54,057 nucleotides of DNA from an uncultured Endozoicomonas sp. (GTDB taxonomy: Bacteria; Pseudomonadota; Gammaproteobacteria; Pseudomonadales; Endozoicomonadaceae). A program made the position numbers and the translations under genes. A model generated the notes under the pieces. That model did no database searches. It was not told the DNA's origin and worked only from the letters and a program-made list of their open reading frames with translations. The stretch's first letter is position 1; every line of letters starts with the position of its first letter. The DNA lies in the NCBI GenBank assembly GCA_900299555.1, contig OODV01000056.1:1-54057 (forward strand). Reading direction: 5' to 3'. This document shows, one piece after another, positions 44,120 to 52,144 of the stretch.

Positions 44120-44145
44120 AGGCTACCTGTTGGTAGCCTTTTTTA
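44120..44145 (+). terminator. Intrinsic terminator after acyl-CoA dehydrogenase 1
   Basis: AGGCTACC-TGTT-GGTAGCCT followed by a TTTTTT run forms a clear rho-independent terminator 33 bp after the stop. Confidence 0.95.
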
Positions 44146-44208
44146 TTGGTGGGTTATTAATTTATGCTCCATCTTGTCAGCCTCAGTCCAACAGGATCTG
44201 GGGAAGGC

Positions 44209-44466
44209 TTACTGCATTTCATCAAGAATCATAAAACTGAGGAAGGTCGTAGGTAACGCAATAATCATGATAACGGGAAGTGCTGGATTAAATAGCATGA
44301 GGGTACCTGCCACTAACCAGATAGCTCTGACCCAGCTGCGCTTTACACGCTCTTTTCTTGATAAGGTTCTGGCATGGGATCTGACCAGCAAACCTGTCAG
44401 CTGATTAATCAGGGTTGAAAAAAAAATCTGCAGAATTGCTGTTAACAGTGCAAGAAGATATCGCAT
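44209..44466 (-). CDS. Small two-helix membrane protein
   Basis: The 85-aa protein has two hydrophobic stretches (about residues 3-28 and 48-80) separated by a basic loop (RSHARTLSRKERVKRSW). An AGGCGG ribosome binding site precedes the start. I do not recognise the family. It is antisense-oriented between two acyl-CoA dehydrogenase genes and divergent from the DUF3943 gene, with a palindrome in the shared spacer. Confidence 0.55.
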   Translation of the reverse strand: MRYLLALLTAILQIFFSTLINQLTGLLVRSHARTLSRKERVKRSWVRAIWLVAGTLMLFNPALPVIMIIALPTTFLSFMILDEMQ

Positions 44467-44545
44467 AAACCGCCTGACTATCTGGTCAATAATATCGGAA
44501 CAGCAGGACAGCTTATCTTCCGGAGTATAGCAATTGAATCAACAC

Positions 44546-44571
44546 TATTTGATCTGATTAATGATCAAATA
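44546..44571. promoter_or_regulatory. Palindrome in divergent spacer
   Basis: TATTTGATC and GATCAAATA (9/9 complementary) flank an 8-base centre. It lies between the divergent small membrane protein and the DUF3943 gene, where a dimeric regulator would bind. The remainder of the 340-bp spacer (44467-44806) is AT-rich with nothing else recognised. Confidence 0.35.
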
Positions 44572-44806
44572 AAGGCATTAAATTTACGTTAGCTTACTTC
44601 ATCGGCAATTGGCACTTATTTATGATGATGGTTTCGGGGAAAACGTATTTTTCTCTATTTTCACTCTTTTGGTGCATTTGAATACATTTAATAGATGCAT
44701 GAGCAGCTTTGCCAGATATAAAAATATGGTCTATAAAAATTGGTTTATTTTCTTAAGACCTTGGAGCTGAATTCAGCAAATAACGCTGTGTTGATGTAGC
44801 ATCATT

Positions 44807-45775
44807 ATGAAGAAGAATACCCAAACTACAAAAAACCTGTTGATTCTTCTTACCCTCTTTTTTTTGCTATCAAGGTCCATAGAGCCTGTTTTTTCTAATG
44901 ATTTTAAAAGGAAACCAAACCAGTTGGCTTTACTGCCTGCTATGGGCTACCAAATGCCAGCCCTTAAGGCTGACGTATTGAATCATTATCAGCCACAGAA
45001 CGAGCTTGCTGGATACCCTCAATCCTTTGAACCGCATGATCCATTGCCATCTGATGATTGGCGCTGGTCTTTGAAGGATAAAGACAAAGGTTGGGATATC
45101 ACTCTGTTTGATAAGTATCCGGAAGAGAATCAGGCCAAACTTTGGTATCAAACAAAAGTGACGTTTGGATTGGCACTGGGTGTTCTGGGGGTGATTGCTC
45201 TATTACCAGAGAGTGTTTCCAAATGGGATAAGTCAGAAATCAGACCCATCAAAAAGTGGTGGAACAATCTAAAGTCAGGGCCTGTCTGGGACACCGATGA
45301 GTGGTACATCAATTATATCGGGCACCCTTATTTTGGTAGTGTGTACTATGTAATGGCTCGTTCATCAGGGTATAACCAGTGGAACTCGTTTGTTTATTCC
45401 TTTTTGATGTCCACTTTTTTGTATGAATATGGCATTGAGGCGATGTGTGAGCCGCCCTCCATTCAAGACATTATTATCACTCCTATTGGAGGCTGGCTCT
45501 ACGGAGAATGGGCTTATCAGAAAAAACTGAAAATCCTGGACAATGACAGTGAAGTGATGGGATCAAAGGCGTTGGGTTCTACCGCTCTGTTTCTGCTCGA
45601 CCCTGTTGGAAACATCAGTCAATGGATTGGTGGTGATAGTGATGAGGGAACTATACAGAATTTGTCGATCCGCTTAAGTGTTATGCCTCCGGCTTCCAGC
45701 TTTTCATCCTACCGGAAAAAGTCACTCGACCTTGATGACCGCTACTTTGGTGTTGAAGTTTTCTTTAATTTCTAA
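44807..45775 (+). CDS. DUF3943-domain protein
   Basis: The 322-aa product has an N-terminal signal or anchor (LLILLTLFFLLSRSIEPVFS) and a C-terminal domain with the DUF3943 signature: YINYIGHPYFGSVYYVMARS, a STFLYEYGIEAMCEPPS segment and DIIITPIGGWLYGEWAYQ. These proteins are envelope-associated and of unknown function. It ends in YFGVEVFFNF, an outer-membrane-strand-like terminus with a final aromatic residue. It stands alone between two acyl-CoA dehydrogenase genes. Confidence 0.8.
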   Translation: MKKNTQTTKNLLILLTLFFLLSRSIEPVFSNDFKRKPNQLALLPAMGYQMPALKADVLNHYQPQNELAGYPQSFEPHDPLPSDDWRWSLKDKDKGWDITLFDKYPEENQAKLWYQTKVTFGLALGVLGVIALLPESVSKWDKSEIRPIKKWWNNLKSGPVWDTDEWYINYIGHPYFGSVYYVMARSSGYNQWNSFVYSFLMSTFLYEYGIEAMCEPPSIQDIIITPIGGWLYGEWAYQKKLKILDNDSEVMGSKALGSTALFLLDPVGNISQWIGGDSDEGTIQNLSIRLSVMPPASSFSSYRKKSLDLDDRYFGVEVFFNF

Positions 45776-46116
45776 ATACGACAATTAAACACAAAGAACC
45801 ACAGTCTTTTGCTGAAAAACAGGTGCTTTTCGAGTAGTATAGCGCTACGGAACTCAACAGCCTGTTTGATGAAAAGCTGTTCTGGTGCGGTTGCGATAAA
45901 TGAGTCTAAATCTCCCGCTTCTTTGTGAAGTAGCCCCGCTATCCCCTCCAGAAGCAGATATTTTTTATCACTATTTCTCAACACCATCATGGACGCTTAG
46001 ATCCTACAGGTTGCCAGTAAACAGCTATGAGCCACTTAGGGTCTTCCTGCGTATAACTTAGTAGGATAATGGCTGTATTCCTATAGTAAGAAGAATAATT
46101 CCAGGAGTGGAGAGTA
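45776..46116. other. Spacer before acyl-CoA dehydrogenase 2
   Basis: A 72-codon minus-strand frame (45772-45990; contains KKYLLLEGIAGLLHKEAGDL) looks protein-like but lacks a convincing ribosome binding site or family, so it stays uncalled. GGAGTGGAGAG just before 46117 is the ribosome binding site for the dehydrogenase. No PsrA-like palindrome is seen here. Confidence 0.4.
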
Positions 46117-47895
46117 ATGGCCGAGTACAAAGCCCCCCTTCGTGATATGCGCTTCGTAATGTATGACGTGTTCAACGTGGCAGAACAGTGGTCTCAGTGG
46201 CCTGCTGTCAGTGAAACGGTGGATCAGGAAACTGCAGATGCGATTCTGGAAGAAGCAGCCAAACTGGCATCTCGTACCATTGCACCGCTGAATCGCTCAG
46301 GAGACGAAGAAGGGTGTAAGTGGGATAGTGGTCAGGTTACTACTCCTGAAGGTTATAAAGAAGCCTATAAGCTGTTTGCTGAAGGTGGATGGAACGGACT
46401 TGGTGGTAACCCCGTCTATGGTGGTATGGGTATGCCCAAGGTGCTGGCTGCCCAGTTTGATGAAATGGTCTGCAGTGCCAGTCTGGCATTCACTCTCTAT
46501 CCAAGTCTGGGGGCCGGGGCCAGTCTGGCTATTGATGCCCACGCTTCCGATGCACTTAAAGAAGCATACCTGCCCCAAATGTATTCCGGCGAGTGGGCTG
46601 GCACCATGTGCCTGACCGAACCTCATGCTGGCAGTGATCTTGGAATCATTCGTACCAAAGCGGAAGACAATGGAGATGGGAGTTACGCGATCACCGGTAC
46701 CAAAATCTTTATTACCGGTGGTGAGCACGATCTTACCGAGAATATTATCCACCTTGTGTTGGCCAAGCTTCCCGATGCGCCTCCTGGGCCCAAAGGTATC
46801 TCTCTATTCCTTGTGCCTAAGTTTCTGGTGAATGAGGATGGATCTCTGGGGGAAAGAAACAGCCTTGCCTGTGGTTCAATTGAACACAAGATGGGTATCA
46901 ACGCATCCGCAACCTGTGTCATGAACTTTGATGGAGCCAAGGGCTATCTAGTTGGAGAGTTGAATAAAGGCTTGAACGCCATGTTTACTATGATGAACTA
47001 CGAACGTCTGTTTGTGGGGATTCAGGGGCTTGGCAGTAGTGAGATGTCGTACCAGAATGCCCTCGAATATGCTCAGGATCGCACCCAGGGACGTTCAGCC
47101 AGTGGTTCTGTTCAAAAAGATAAAGCAGCAGATCCACTCTTGGTTCATGGGGATATCCGGCGGATGCTGCTGAATATGAAAGCTTTGAACGAAGGTGGTC
47201 GAGCTTTCTCAACTTATGTGGCCAAGCAGCTGGATATTGCCAAGTTCAGCCAGGATGAGCATGAAAAAGAAAAGGCTTCCGCTCTGGTGGCGTTACTGAC
47301 ACCGGTAGTAAAAGCCTTTTTGACCGATGCCGGTCTGGAAAGCTGTGTTGCAGGTCAGCAGGTGTTTGGTGGTCACGGCTTTATCCGAGAGTGGGGGCAG
47401 GAGCAGCTGGTTAGGGACGTTCGTATCACTCAGATTTACGAAGGTACGAATGGTATTCAGGCACTGGATTTGCTTGGACGTAAGATTGCCTTGAGCGGTG
47501 GTACCTACCTTGAAACATTCCTGAGTGAAGTTCGGACATCTGTCGATTCTCATGATGAATTTACTGAAGAACTGCTGGCTGCTGTTGACAAGCTTGAGGA
47601 ACTTACTCGCAAGCTTCTGGCGCAGTCCAAAAATGACCCTAATGTTATAAATTCAGCCTGTGTTGATTACCTGAATGCTTTTGCTTATGTTGCGTACGGC
47701 TGGATGTGGTCATTAATGTCTAAAACGGCAGCGAACAAGCTTGCGGAAGGTGATGAAGATCAATCCTGGCTGGAAGCCAAACAGGTGACCGCTCGCTATT
47801 ATTTCAAGCGTTTACTGCCTCGCTTTGAAAGTTCAGCAGCAGCTGCTCTTTCGGGAACTGAGGAACTATTTACCTTATCTCCTGATCAATTCTAA
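46117..47895 (+). CDS. Acyl-CoA dehydrogenase, DmdC/FadE2-type, paralogue 2
   Basis: The 592-aa product is a clear paralogue of the enzyme at 42.3 kb: MAEYKAPLRDMRFVMYDVF, MCLTEPHAGSDLGIIRTKA, GTKIFITGGEHDLTEN, FGGHGFIREWGQEQLVRD and catalytic Glu in IYEGTNGIQALDLLGRK (E442). Its PHAGSDLG motif is the standard form, while paralogue 1 has SHCGTDLG, so substrate preference may differ. Two such genes beside the bio operon are also found in Pseudomonas (PA0506, PA0508). A terminator follows. Confidence 0.88.
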   Translation: MAEYKAPLRDMRFVMYDVFNVAEQWSQWPAVSETVDQETADAILEEAAKLASRTIAPLNRSGDEEGCKWDSGQVTTPEGYKEAYKLFAEGGWNGLGGNPVYGGMGMPKVLAAQFDEMVCSASLAFTLYPSLGAGASLAIDAHASDALKEAYLPQMYSGEWAGTMCLTEPHAGSDLGIIRTKAEDNGDGSYAITGTKIFITGGEHDLTENIIHLVLAKLPDAPPGPKGISLFLVPKFLVNEDGSLGERNSLACGSIEHKMGINASATCVMNFDGAKGYLVGELNKGLNAMFTMMNYERLFVGIQGLGSSEMSYQNALEYAQDRTQGRSASGSVQKDKAADPLLVHGDIRRMLLNMKALNEGGRAFSTYVAKQLDIAKFSQDEHEKEKASALVALLTPVVKAFLTDAGLESCVAGQQVFGGHGFIREWGQEQLVRDVRITQIYEGTNGIQALDLLGRKIALSGGTYLETFLSEVRTSVDSHDEFTEELLAAVDKLEELTRKLLAQSKNDPNVINSACVDYLNAFAYVAYGWMWSLMSKTAANKLAEGDEDQSWLEAKQVTARYYFKRLLPRFESSAAAALSGTEELFTLSPDQF

Positions 47896-47931
47896 TTGAA
47901 AGCAGCAACTGTTTAGCTGAAAACCATGGAT

Positions 47932-47956
47932 AAACCCCGCTTTGCGGGGTTTTTTG
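47932..47956 (+). terminator. Intrinsic terminator after acyl-CoA dehydrogenase 2
   Basis: AAACCCCGC-TTT-GCGGGGTTT followed by TTTTG is a strong rho-independent terminator 37 bp after the stop codon. Confidence 0.95.
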
Positions 47957-48075
47957 TTTTTAGGTCTTAATTTTTCGGGATTACGGCCAATAAAAATAGA
48001 GAAATCCTGGTTCTTCGTTGAATGAGTGTTTACTGGTTCGCGGAATCTTTACTGAAATAAATTTCGGGTATATAC

Positions 48076-49227
48076 ATGATTTTCAATTCAGCCTATCGAT
48101 CTTTATATCAGGTGTGTTTCTATCTATTGATCATGATATCTGGAAATCACGCCTATGGGGTTGATGATGATAAACCTCGGGTACATGCCAATAACTTTAT
48201 TTTAAAACAAAAGGATACAGCTCAATGTCTCGTGGTAATGGAAGAGTTGGAAGGCTGCAGCTCTGAAGAAAATAGACTGATAGATGGTTGTGTTAATAGC
48301 AATAGGGTTGTGCTTGAGGAATGTAACGAACAAAATTCTGAGCAAAGGTGGGTGTTTGACTTTCAAAATAAACGAATTCACTCATCGCAAAGAAGGGCTG
48401 ATTTATGTTTGACCCGGTTGTCGAAAAGTTTATCTATGGATATTTGCCAGCCAACAAGCTTGAAGCAGTTATGGTTTTTTAATCAACAGGATCATCTTTT
48501 CAGTCGAGTGGATTTTCTTGACTCTCTTGCATTTGTAAAACTACTGCAAAGTAATACTGATACTCCTTCACCCATCACTTTTAACTTTATTGACTCTGAA
48601 ACTGGAGATGATCAATGCTATTTGAGCCCTTTTACAGGTAGGGTAGAGTGTTCAGGATTTGAAGTTGATGAAGAGGCTCTGCAACAACAGGAGGTTGAGT
48701 TCTGGAGCTGGCTAGGGTATTGGCCATGGCAACCAAAGCAAATAAAACTGACAGAAGATCTGAAGCTTGGTGATTTCAGAAACAATCACTGTCTTGCGGT
48801 AACGCAATGTCATGTAGATAGTGTTGGTCAGTACGACTGTTTTGGTGGAGTAAAAGTTCAGGTAAGTGCCTGTCAGTCCGTAAGTCATCAGACCTGGCGC
48901 TATGACCTTGTTTCTAAAAGACTGTTTAATAAACAAGCAGGGGAGCAGTTTTGCTTAAGCTGGTTATCGGGAAAATTCACATTGGAGCACTGTTTACCCG
49001 GTAACGCTGTGTCTCAGAGATGGTATTTTGCCCGAGGAAAAGGAAACAAGTATGCAGAGAGAGGCCAGTTGCGTTGGTTTTCGAATTCAATGGAACATTA
49101 TAATTATATTAAAGCCCTTGACTTTGATCCTATAGTTAAATTTGAAATCTTAAATAAAGATAGTCAGGGAAAAGATTGCGGTTATGATCCCATTGATGGC
49201 CTTTGGAAAGGTCTATGTTCTAATTAG
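48076..49227 (+). CDS. Secreted ricin-type beta-trefoil lectin protein
   Basis: The 383-aa product has a signal-like N-terminus (LYQVCFYLLIMISGNHAYG) and two lectin-like regions, about residues 40-150 and 230-310, with CLVV...ECNEQNSEQRWVFD, CQPTSLKQLWFFN, ACQSVSHQTWRYD and HCLPGNAVSQRWYF: repeated Q-x-W ends of ricin-B subdomains with paired cysteines. No catalytic domain is visible. AT-rich, single-gene unit without close neighbours. It shares lectin type with the M19-lectin protein at 2.4 kb. Probable role is extracellular glycan binding. Confidence 0.75.
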   Translation: MIFNSAYRSLYQVCFYLLIMISGNHAYGVDDDKPRVHANNFILKQKDTAQCLVVMEELEGCSSEENRLIDGCVNSNRVVLEECNEQNSEQRWVFDFQNKRIHSSQRRADLCLTRLSKSLSMDICQPTSLKQLWFFNQQDHLFSRVDFLDSLAFVKLLQSNTDTPSPITFNFIDSETGDDQCYLSPFTGRVECSGFEVDEEALQQQEVEFWSWLGYWPWQPKQIKLTEDLKLGDFRNNHCLAVTQCHVDSVGQYDCFGGVKVQVSACQSVSHQTWRYDLVSKRLFNKQAGEQFCLSWLSGKFTLEHCLPGNAVSQRWYFARGKGNKYAERGQLRWFSNSMEHYNYIKALDFDPIVKFEILNKDSQGKDCGYDPIDGLWKGLCSN

Positions 49228-49790
49228 TCTATTTGATAAATGGCGTAACTCATAATTTCCATTTACGATTTAGTTATCGGTTTTTCTGCTTTTTATAAGT
49301 AGATGTTCTGCTTGATTTGTTGAAATTAGAGATTACTCTGATTGATTTCAATGACTCCAATGTAATTCACTGCTACCTTTGCAAGCGTCATCGGTTTTGT
49401 ATCAATATTTAAATATCTAATCATACGAGCTTGATTAAGGTTGGTGTAATGATTCTTGATGTGGATCAGCAGTTATCAGATAGAGAATATATTATTAGAC
49501 TTTTAACTCATTCTTCCTTTGTGATCACATGACTGATTTTTAATTCATTGGTTGGTAAATAATTAGTAATTATTTATTTTAACTCTGAATACTTTCCGGG
49601 TGAGCTCTAATGCACACCAATTTTCTAAATATGTTATTTATTTTATCATGAGATTAATAAAAAAATGATGCTCAAAATAGGTCAAGGCATGTGTTAGTGT
49701 TGAGCTCATGATGAAAAGAATATAAGTACATATTGCGAACTCTAAACAAAAAAACATAGAGCATTTTGAACTCATTTTTGTGACTGGATT
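49228..49790. other. AT-rich 563-bp gap
   Basis: No open frame of note, no hairpin terminator and no insertion-sequence end was seen. Composition is clearly AT-rich. It may contain the promoter for the PAP2 gene and possibly a lost gene. Confidence 0.5.
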
Positions 49791-50765
49791 ATGTCATTGA
49801 CTGACTCGAATGTTCTGTCTTTTGAGCTGCCAACGAAAATAAGAAAGGAGCTTTTTGTGATTGATTTACTCCAGTGGGGGTTAGATTTCGTTGCCTGGAT
49901 ACAGCAATACCGGAATCCGGTTACTGATGAATTTATGCGACATACAACCGATCTGGGAGGGAAGTATTATATTTACTTATTGCCACTCCTGATTTGGGGC
50001 CTTAATTTTCGGTTTATGGTGCGAGTTAGTATCATGTTCCTGTTGTCATTTTTTATTAATATCAGCTTCAAGGATTTGTTAGCTCTACCCAGACCATTTG
50101 ATGTTGACCCTGGAATTACGTCTGATCGGGAATGGGGGTTTGGTATGCCAAGTGGCCACTCCCAAAATTCAGCCCTGTTATGGATTATGCTTGCAGTCAG
50201 TGTTGCAAAACGCTGGTTCTGGGTTGTTGCTCTATCAATTGCTTTGTTGATTGGTTTCTCCAGAGTGTATTTTGGTCTTCATTTTCCCGGAGATATTCTG
50301 GGAGGGTGGTTATTAGCTGCCATGCTGTTATGGGCATATTATACATGGGGCGAAAAAGTCGCTGTCTGGATGCAGAAACAATCTATAACCTGCCTGCTTA
50401 TCGGTTGTGGGGTGATGATGGGGGCTCTCTACTTTCTCTATATGTGGGTGCTTGAGATGCCAATCATGACGGGCCTGGCTGCAATCAGCTTTGGGTTTGG
50501 AGTGGGGGCTATCATTTCTCTCAGGGTAATGAACTACAACGGTGAAGGGAGCTTATGGAAGCGCGCTCTGCGGAATGTAATTGGACTTGGAGTTTTAGTT
50601 CTTTATCTTAAGTTCACAGGAAGTTTGTTTCCGGAAACAAAGAGCCTTGAGTATTACTGGATACTATTGATAGTCAATACTATAGCTGGTCTTTGGCTAT
50701 CGCTTGGGGCTCCCTGGATATTTTTACTGCTTTCCCTTGGTGGGAGAAACAAGGTAGAGAGTTAA
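49791..50765 (+). CDS. PAP2-family membrane phosphatase
   Basis: The 324-aa integral membrane protein has the three PAP2 motifs: K94-x6-R101P102 (KDLLALPRP), PSGH at 120-123 and S157R158-x5-H164-x3-D168 (SRVYFGLHFPGD), the catalytic histidines and phosphate-binding residues. The family removes phosphate from lipids such as phosphatidate, PG-phosphate or undecaprenyl pyrophosphate. At least seven hydrophobic segments follow and precede; the C-terminal ~130 residues add four further helices beyond the core. Substrate not decided. Shares a terminator region with the convergent ompA-type gene. Confidence 0.9.
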   Translation: MSLTDSNVLSFELPTKIRKELFVIDLLQWGLDFVAWIQQYRNPVTDEFMRHTTDLGGKYYIYLLPLLIWGLNFRFMVRVSIMFLLSFFINISFKDLLALPRPFDVDPGITSDREWGFGMPSGHSQNSALLWIMLAVSVAKRWFWVVALSIALLIGFSRVYFGLHFPGDILGGWLLAAMLLWAYYTWGEKVAVWMQKQSITCLLIGCGVMMGALYFLYMWVLEMPIMTGLAAISFGFGVGAIISLRVMNYNGEGSLWKRALRNVIGLGVLVLYLKFTGSLFPETKSLEYYWILLIVNTIAGLWLSLGAPWIFLLLSLGGRNKVES

Positions 50766-50770
50766 CGTTA

Positions 50771-50810
50771 TTTCCGCCTGCCTGAGCCCAAGCAGGCGGA
50801 AAATTTATTT
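50771..50810. terminator. Convergent terminator between PAP2 and OmpA-family genes
   Basis: TTTCCGCCTGC pairs with GCAGGCGGAAA around a 10-base loop; A/T tracts lie on both sides. It suits both converging genes. Confidence 0.8.
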
Positions 50811-50821
50811 CAGTTGAACGG

Positions 50822-51877
50822 CTACTTTACAGGAATAACTTCTGCCACTACTCGACGGTTTTGCTGCCGTCCTTCTTTTGTCATATTACTGGAAACAGGT
50901 TCGATTTCTCCAAAACCTATTGATTCAATCCGGCCACCATCAATCTTGTATTGATCAATTAATGATTCACGAACTGCATCGGCTCTTTTTGTCGACAGTA
51001 TCTGGTTGTAATCTTCATGACCCTGGTTATCGGTATGTCCTTCTATGCGAATTTTCACATCAGGGTAGCGAGTCATAAAATCCCCCATTTTACTGATCAT
51101 TGACATGGCGCCAGAGCTAATAGTATCTGAGTCAAAATCAAAGGTGACCAGAAGATTGATCTCTTCCATTGGTACACAGCCTGTTTGGTCAACAGCAGCA
51201 CTAGGGATTGTTCCCGGGCAACGGTCGACTGTATCCTGAATGCCATCCTGATCGCTGTCGACAGTAACCGCTGGTTGTATGGCAGAAACAGTCTCACGAG
51301 TCACTGGAGTAACTTCAGCGGCTTTTGGCACTGCTTGAGAAGCACTCCCAAAAGTCCAGTTGAGGGCAACATTAAACATACTTTCGGTCTGGTTGTGATC
51401 CAGACTTCTCACAGCTCGGACATCACCCTGCAATGACAGGTTCGGTGTCAGTGCTTTTCTAACACCTGCACCTGCATTCATGCGGGTATCATCCCGTTTT
51501 TCACCAGCGTCAGGCTTTTCCTGAAGCTCGTCAATACCGGCCACCAGATAGGGTGTCAGCTCTCCATTCCATGGGCTCAAATCATAAAAGGCATCCAGAC
51601 GATAGCTTTTTAAATCAACGTCTCCACCATTCTTATGATCAGTGGTGTACTGAGAGTAAAGTCCGGCAATACTGAAGCGGTCGTTCAGTCGATAACCTGC
51701 ACCTATTTCCTGAGCGAATGAGTTATCCAGCTCCCGATAACTATCCAGTGCGTTATAACTGGCACCAATAGATAGCATAATCCCTTTATCGATAACTTCT
51801 TGCGCAATAGCTGAGTGACTGATGGCTCCGGCTATTGCCATGGCAATAGCCGATTGTGCGAAGTGGCGCACGTTCAT
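50822..51877 (-). CDS. OmpA-family outer-membrane protein
   Basis: The start at 51877 (MNVRHFAQSAIAMAIAGAIS) is chosen because AGGGAG lies just upstream; an in-frame GTG at 51895 lacks one. After a signal peptide come an eight-strand barrel (about residues 25-185), a proline-rich linker, a thrombospondin type-3-like calcium-binding repeat (DSDQDGIQDTVDRCPGTIP) and a C-terminal OmpA peptidoglycan-binding domain (VTFDFDSDTI, RIEGHTDNQG, YNQILSTKRADAVRESL, GFGEIEPVSSN). The protein (351 aa from this start) links the outer membrane to peptidoglycan. Confidence 0.93.
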   Translation of the reverse strand: MNVRHFAQSAIAMAIAGAISHSAIAQEVIDKGIMLSIGASYNALDSYRELDNSFAQEIGAGYRLNDRFSIAGLYSQYTTDHKNGGDVDLKSYRLDAFYDLSPWNGELTPYLVAGIDELQEKPDAGEKRDDTRMNAGAGVRKALTPNLSLQGDVRAVRSLDHNQTESMFNVALNWTFGSASQAVPKAAEVTPVTRETVSAIQPAVTVDSDQDGIQDTVDRCPGTIPSAAVDQTGCVPMEEINLLVTFDFDSDTISSGAMSMISKMGDFMTRYPDVKIRIEGHTDNQGHEDYNQILSTKRADAVRESLIDQYKIDGGRIESIGFGEIEPVSSNMTKEGRQQNRRVVAEVIPVK

Positions 51878-52144
51878 GGGTTGCTCCCTGATCACTGGTT
51901 ATATTGGAATGATCTGCCGAAAAGGATGAAGGCCTTGGCACTGCAAGGATACGGTAAAATTGGTGAGGACTAAAAGGGTATAATCTGATGTACAGTGATT
52001 TATACTCGACTAATCAGGTCTGCCCTAAATAGGAAAACTTAACTCAATCATGTCAAAGTCATTGTTTTGAGAGTTTACATACTTAGAGAAGTATCAGAAA
52101 AATAATCAATAAGGATAGCTTCATTCTTTATTTCAAAATCTCGC

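Noticed and set aside
44546-44571. TTGATC...GATCAA as an FNR box
   Set aside because: FNR boxes are TTGAT-N4-ATCAA; the gap here is ten bases, so FNR was not named.
45772-45990. 72-codon minus-strand frame overlapping the DUF3943 stop
   Set aside because: Partly protein-like, but no good start signal and no family; left uncalled, could be a decayed gene.
49520-49529. TGTGATCACA resembling a CRP site
   Set aside because: CRP half-sites TGTGA and TCACA need six bases between them; here they touch, so it is not a CRP operator.
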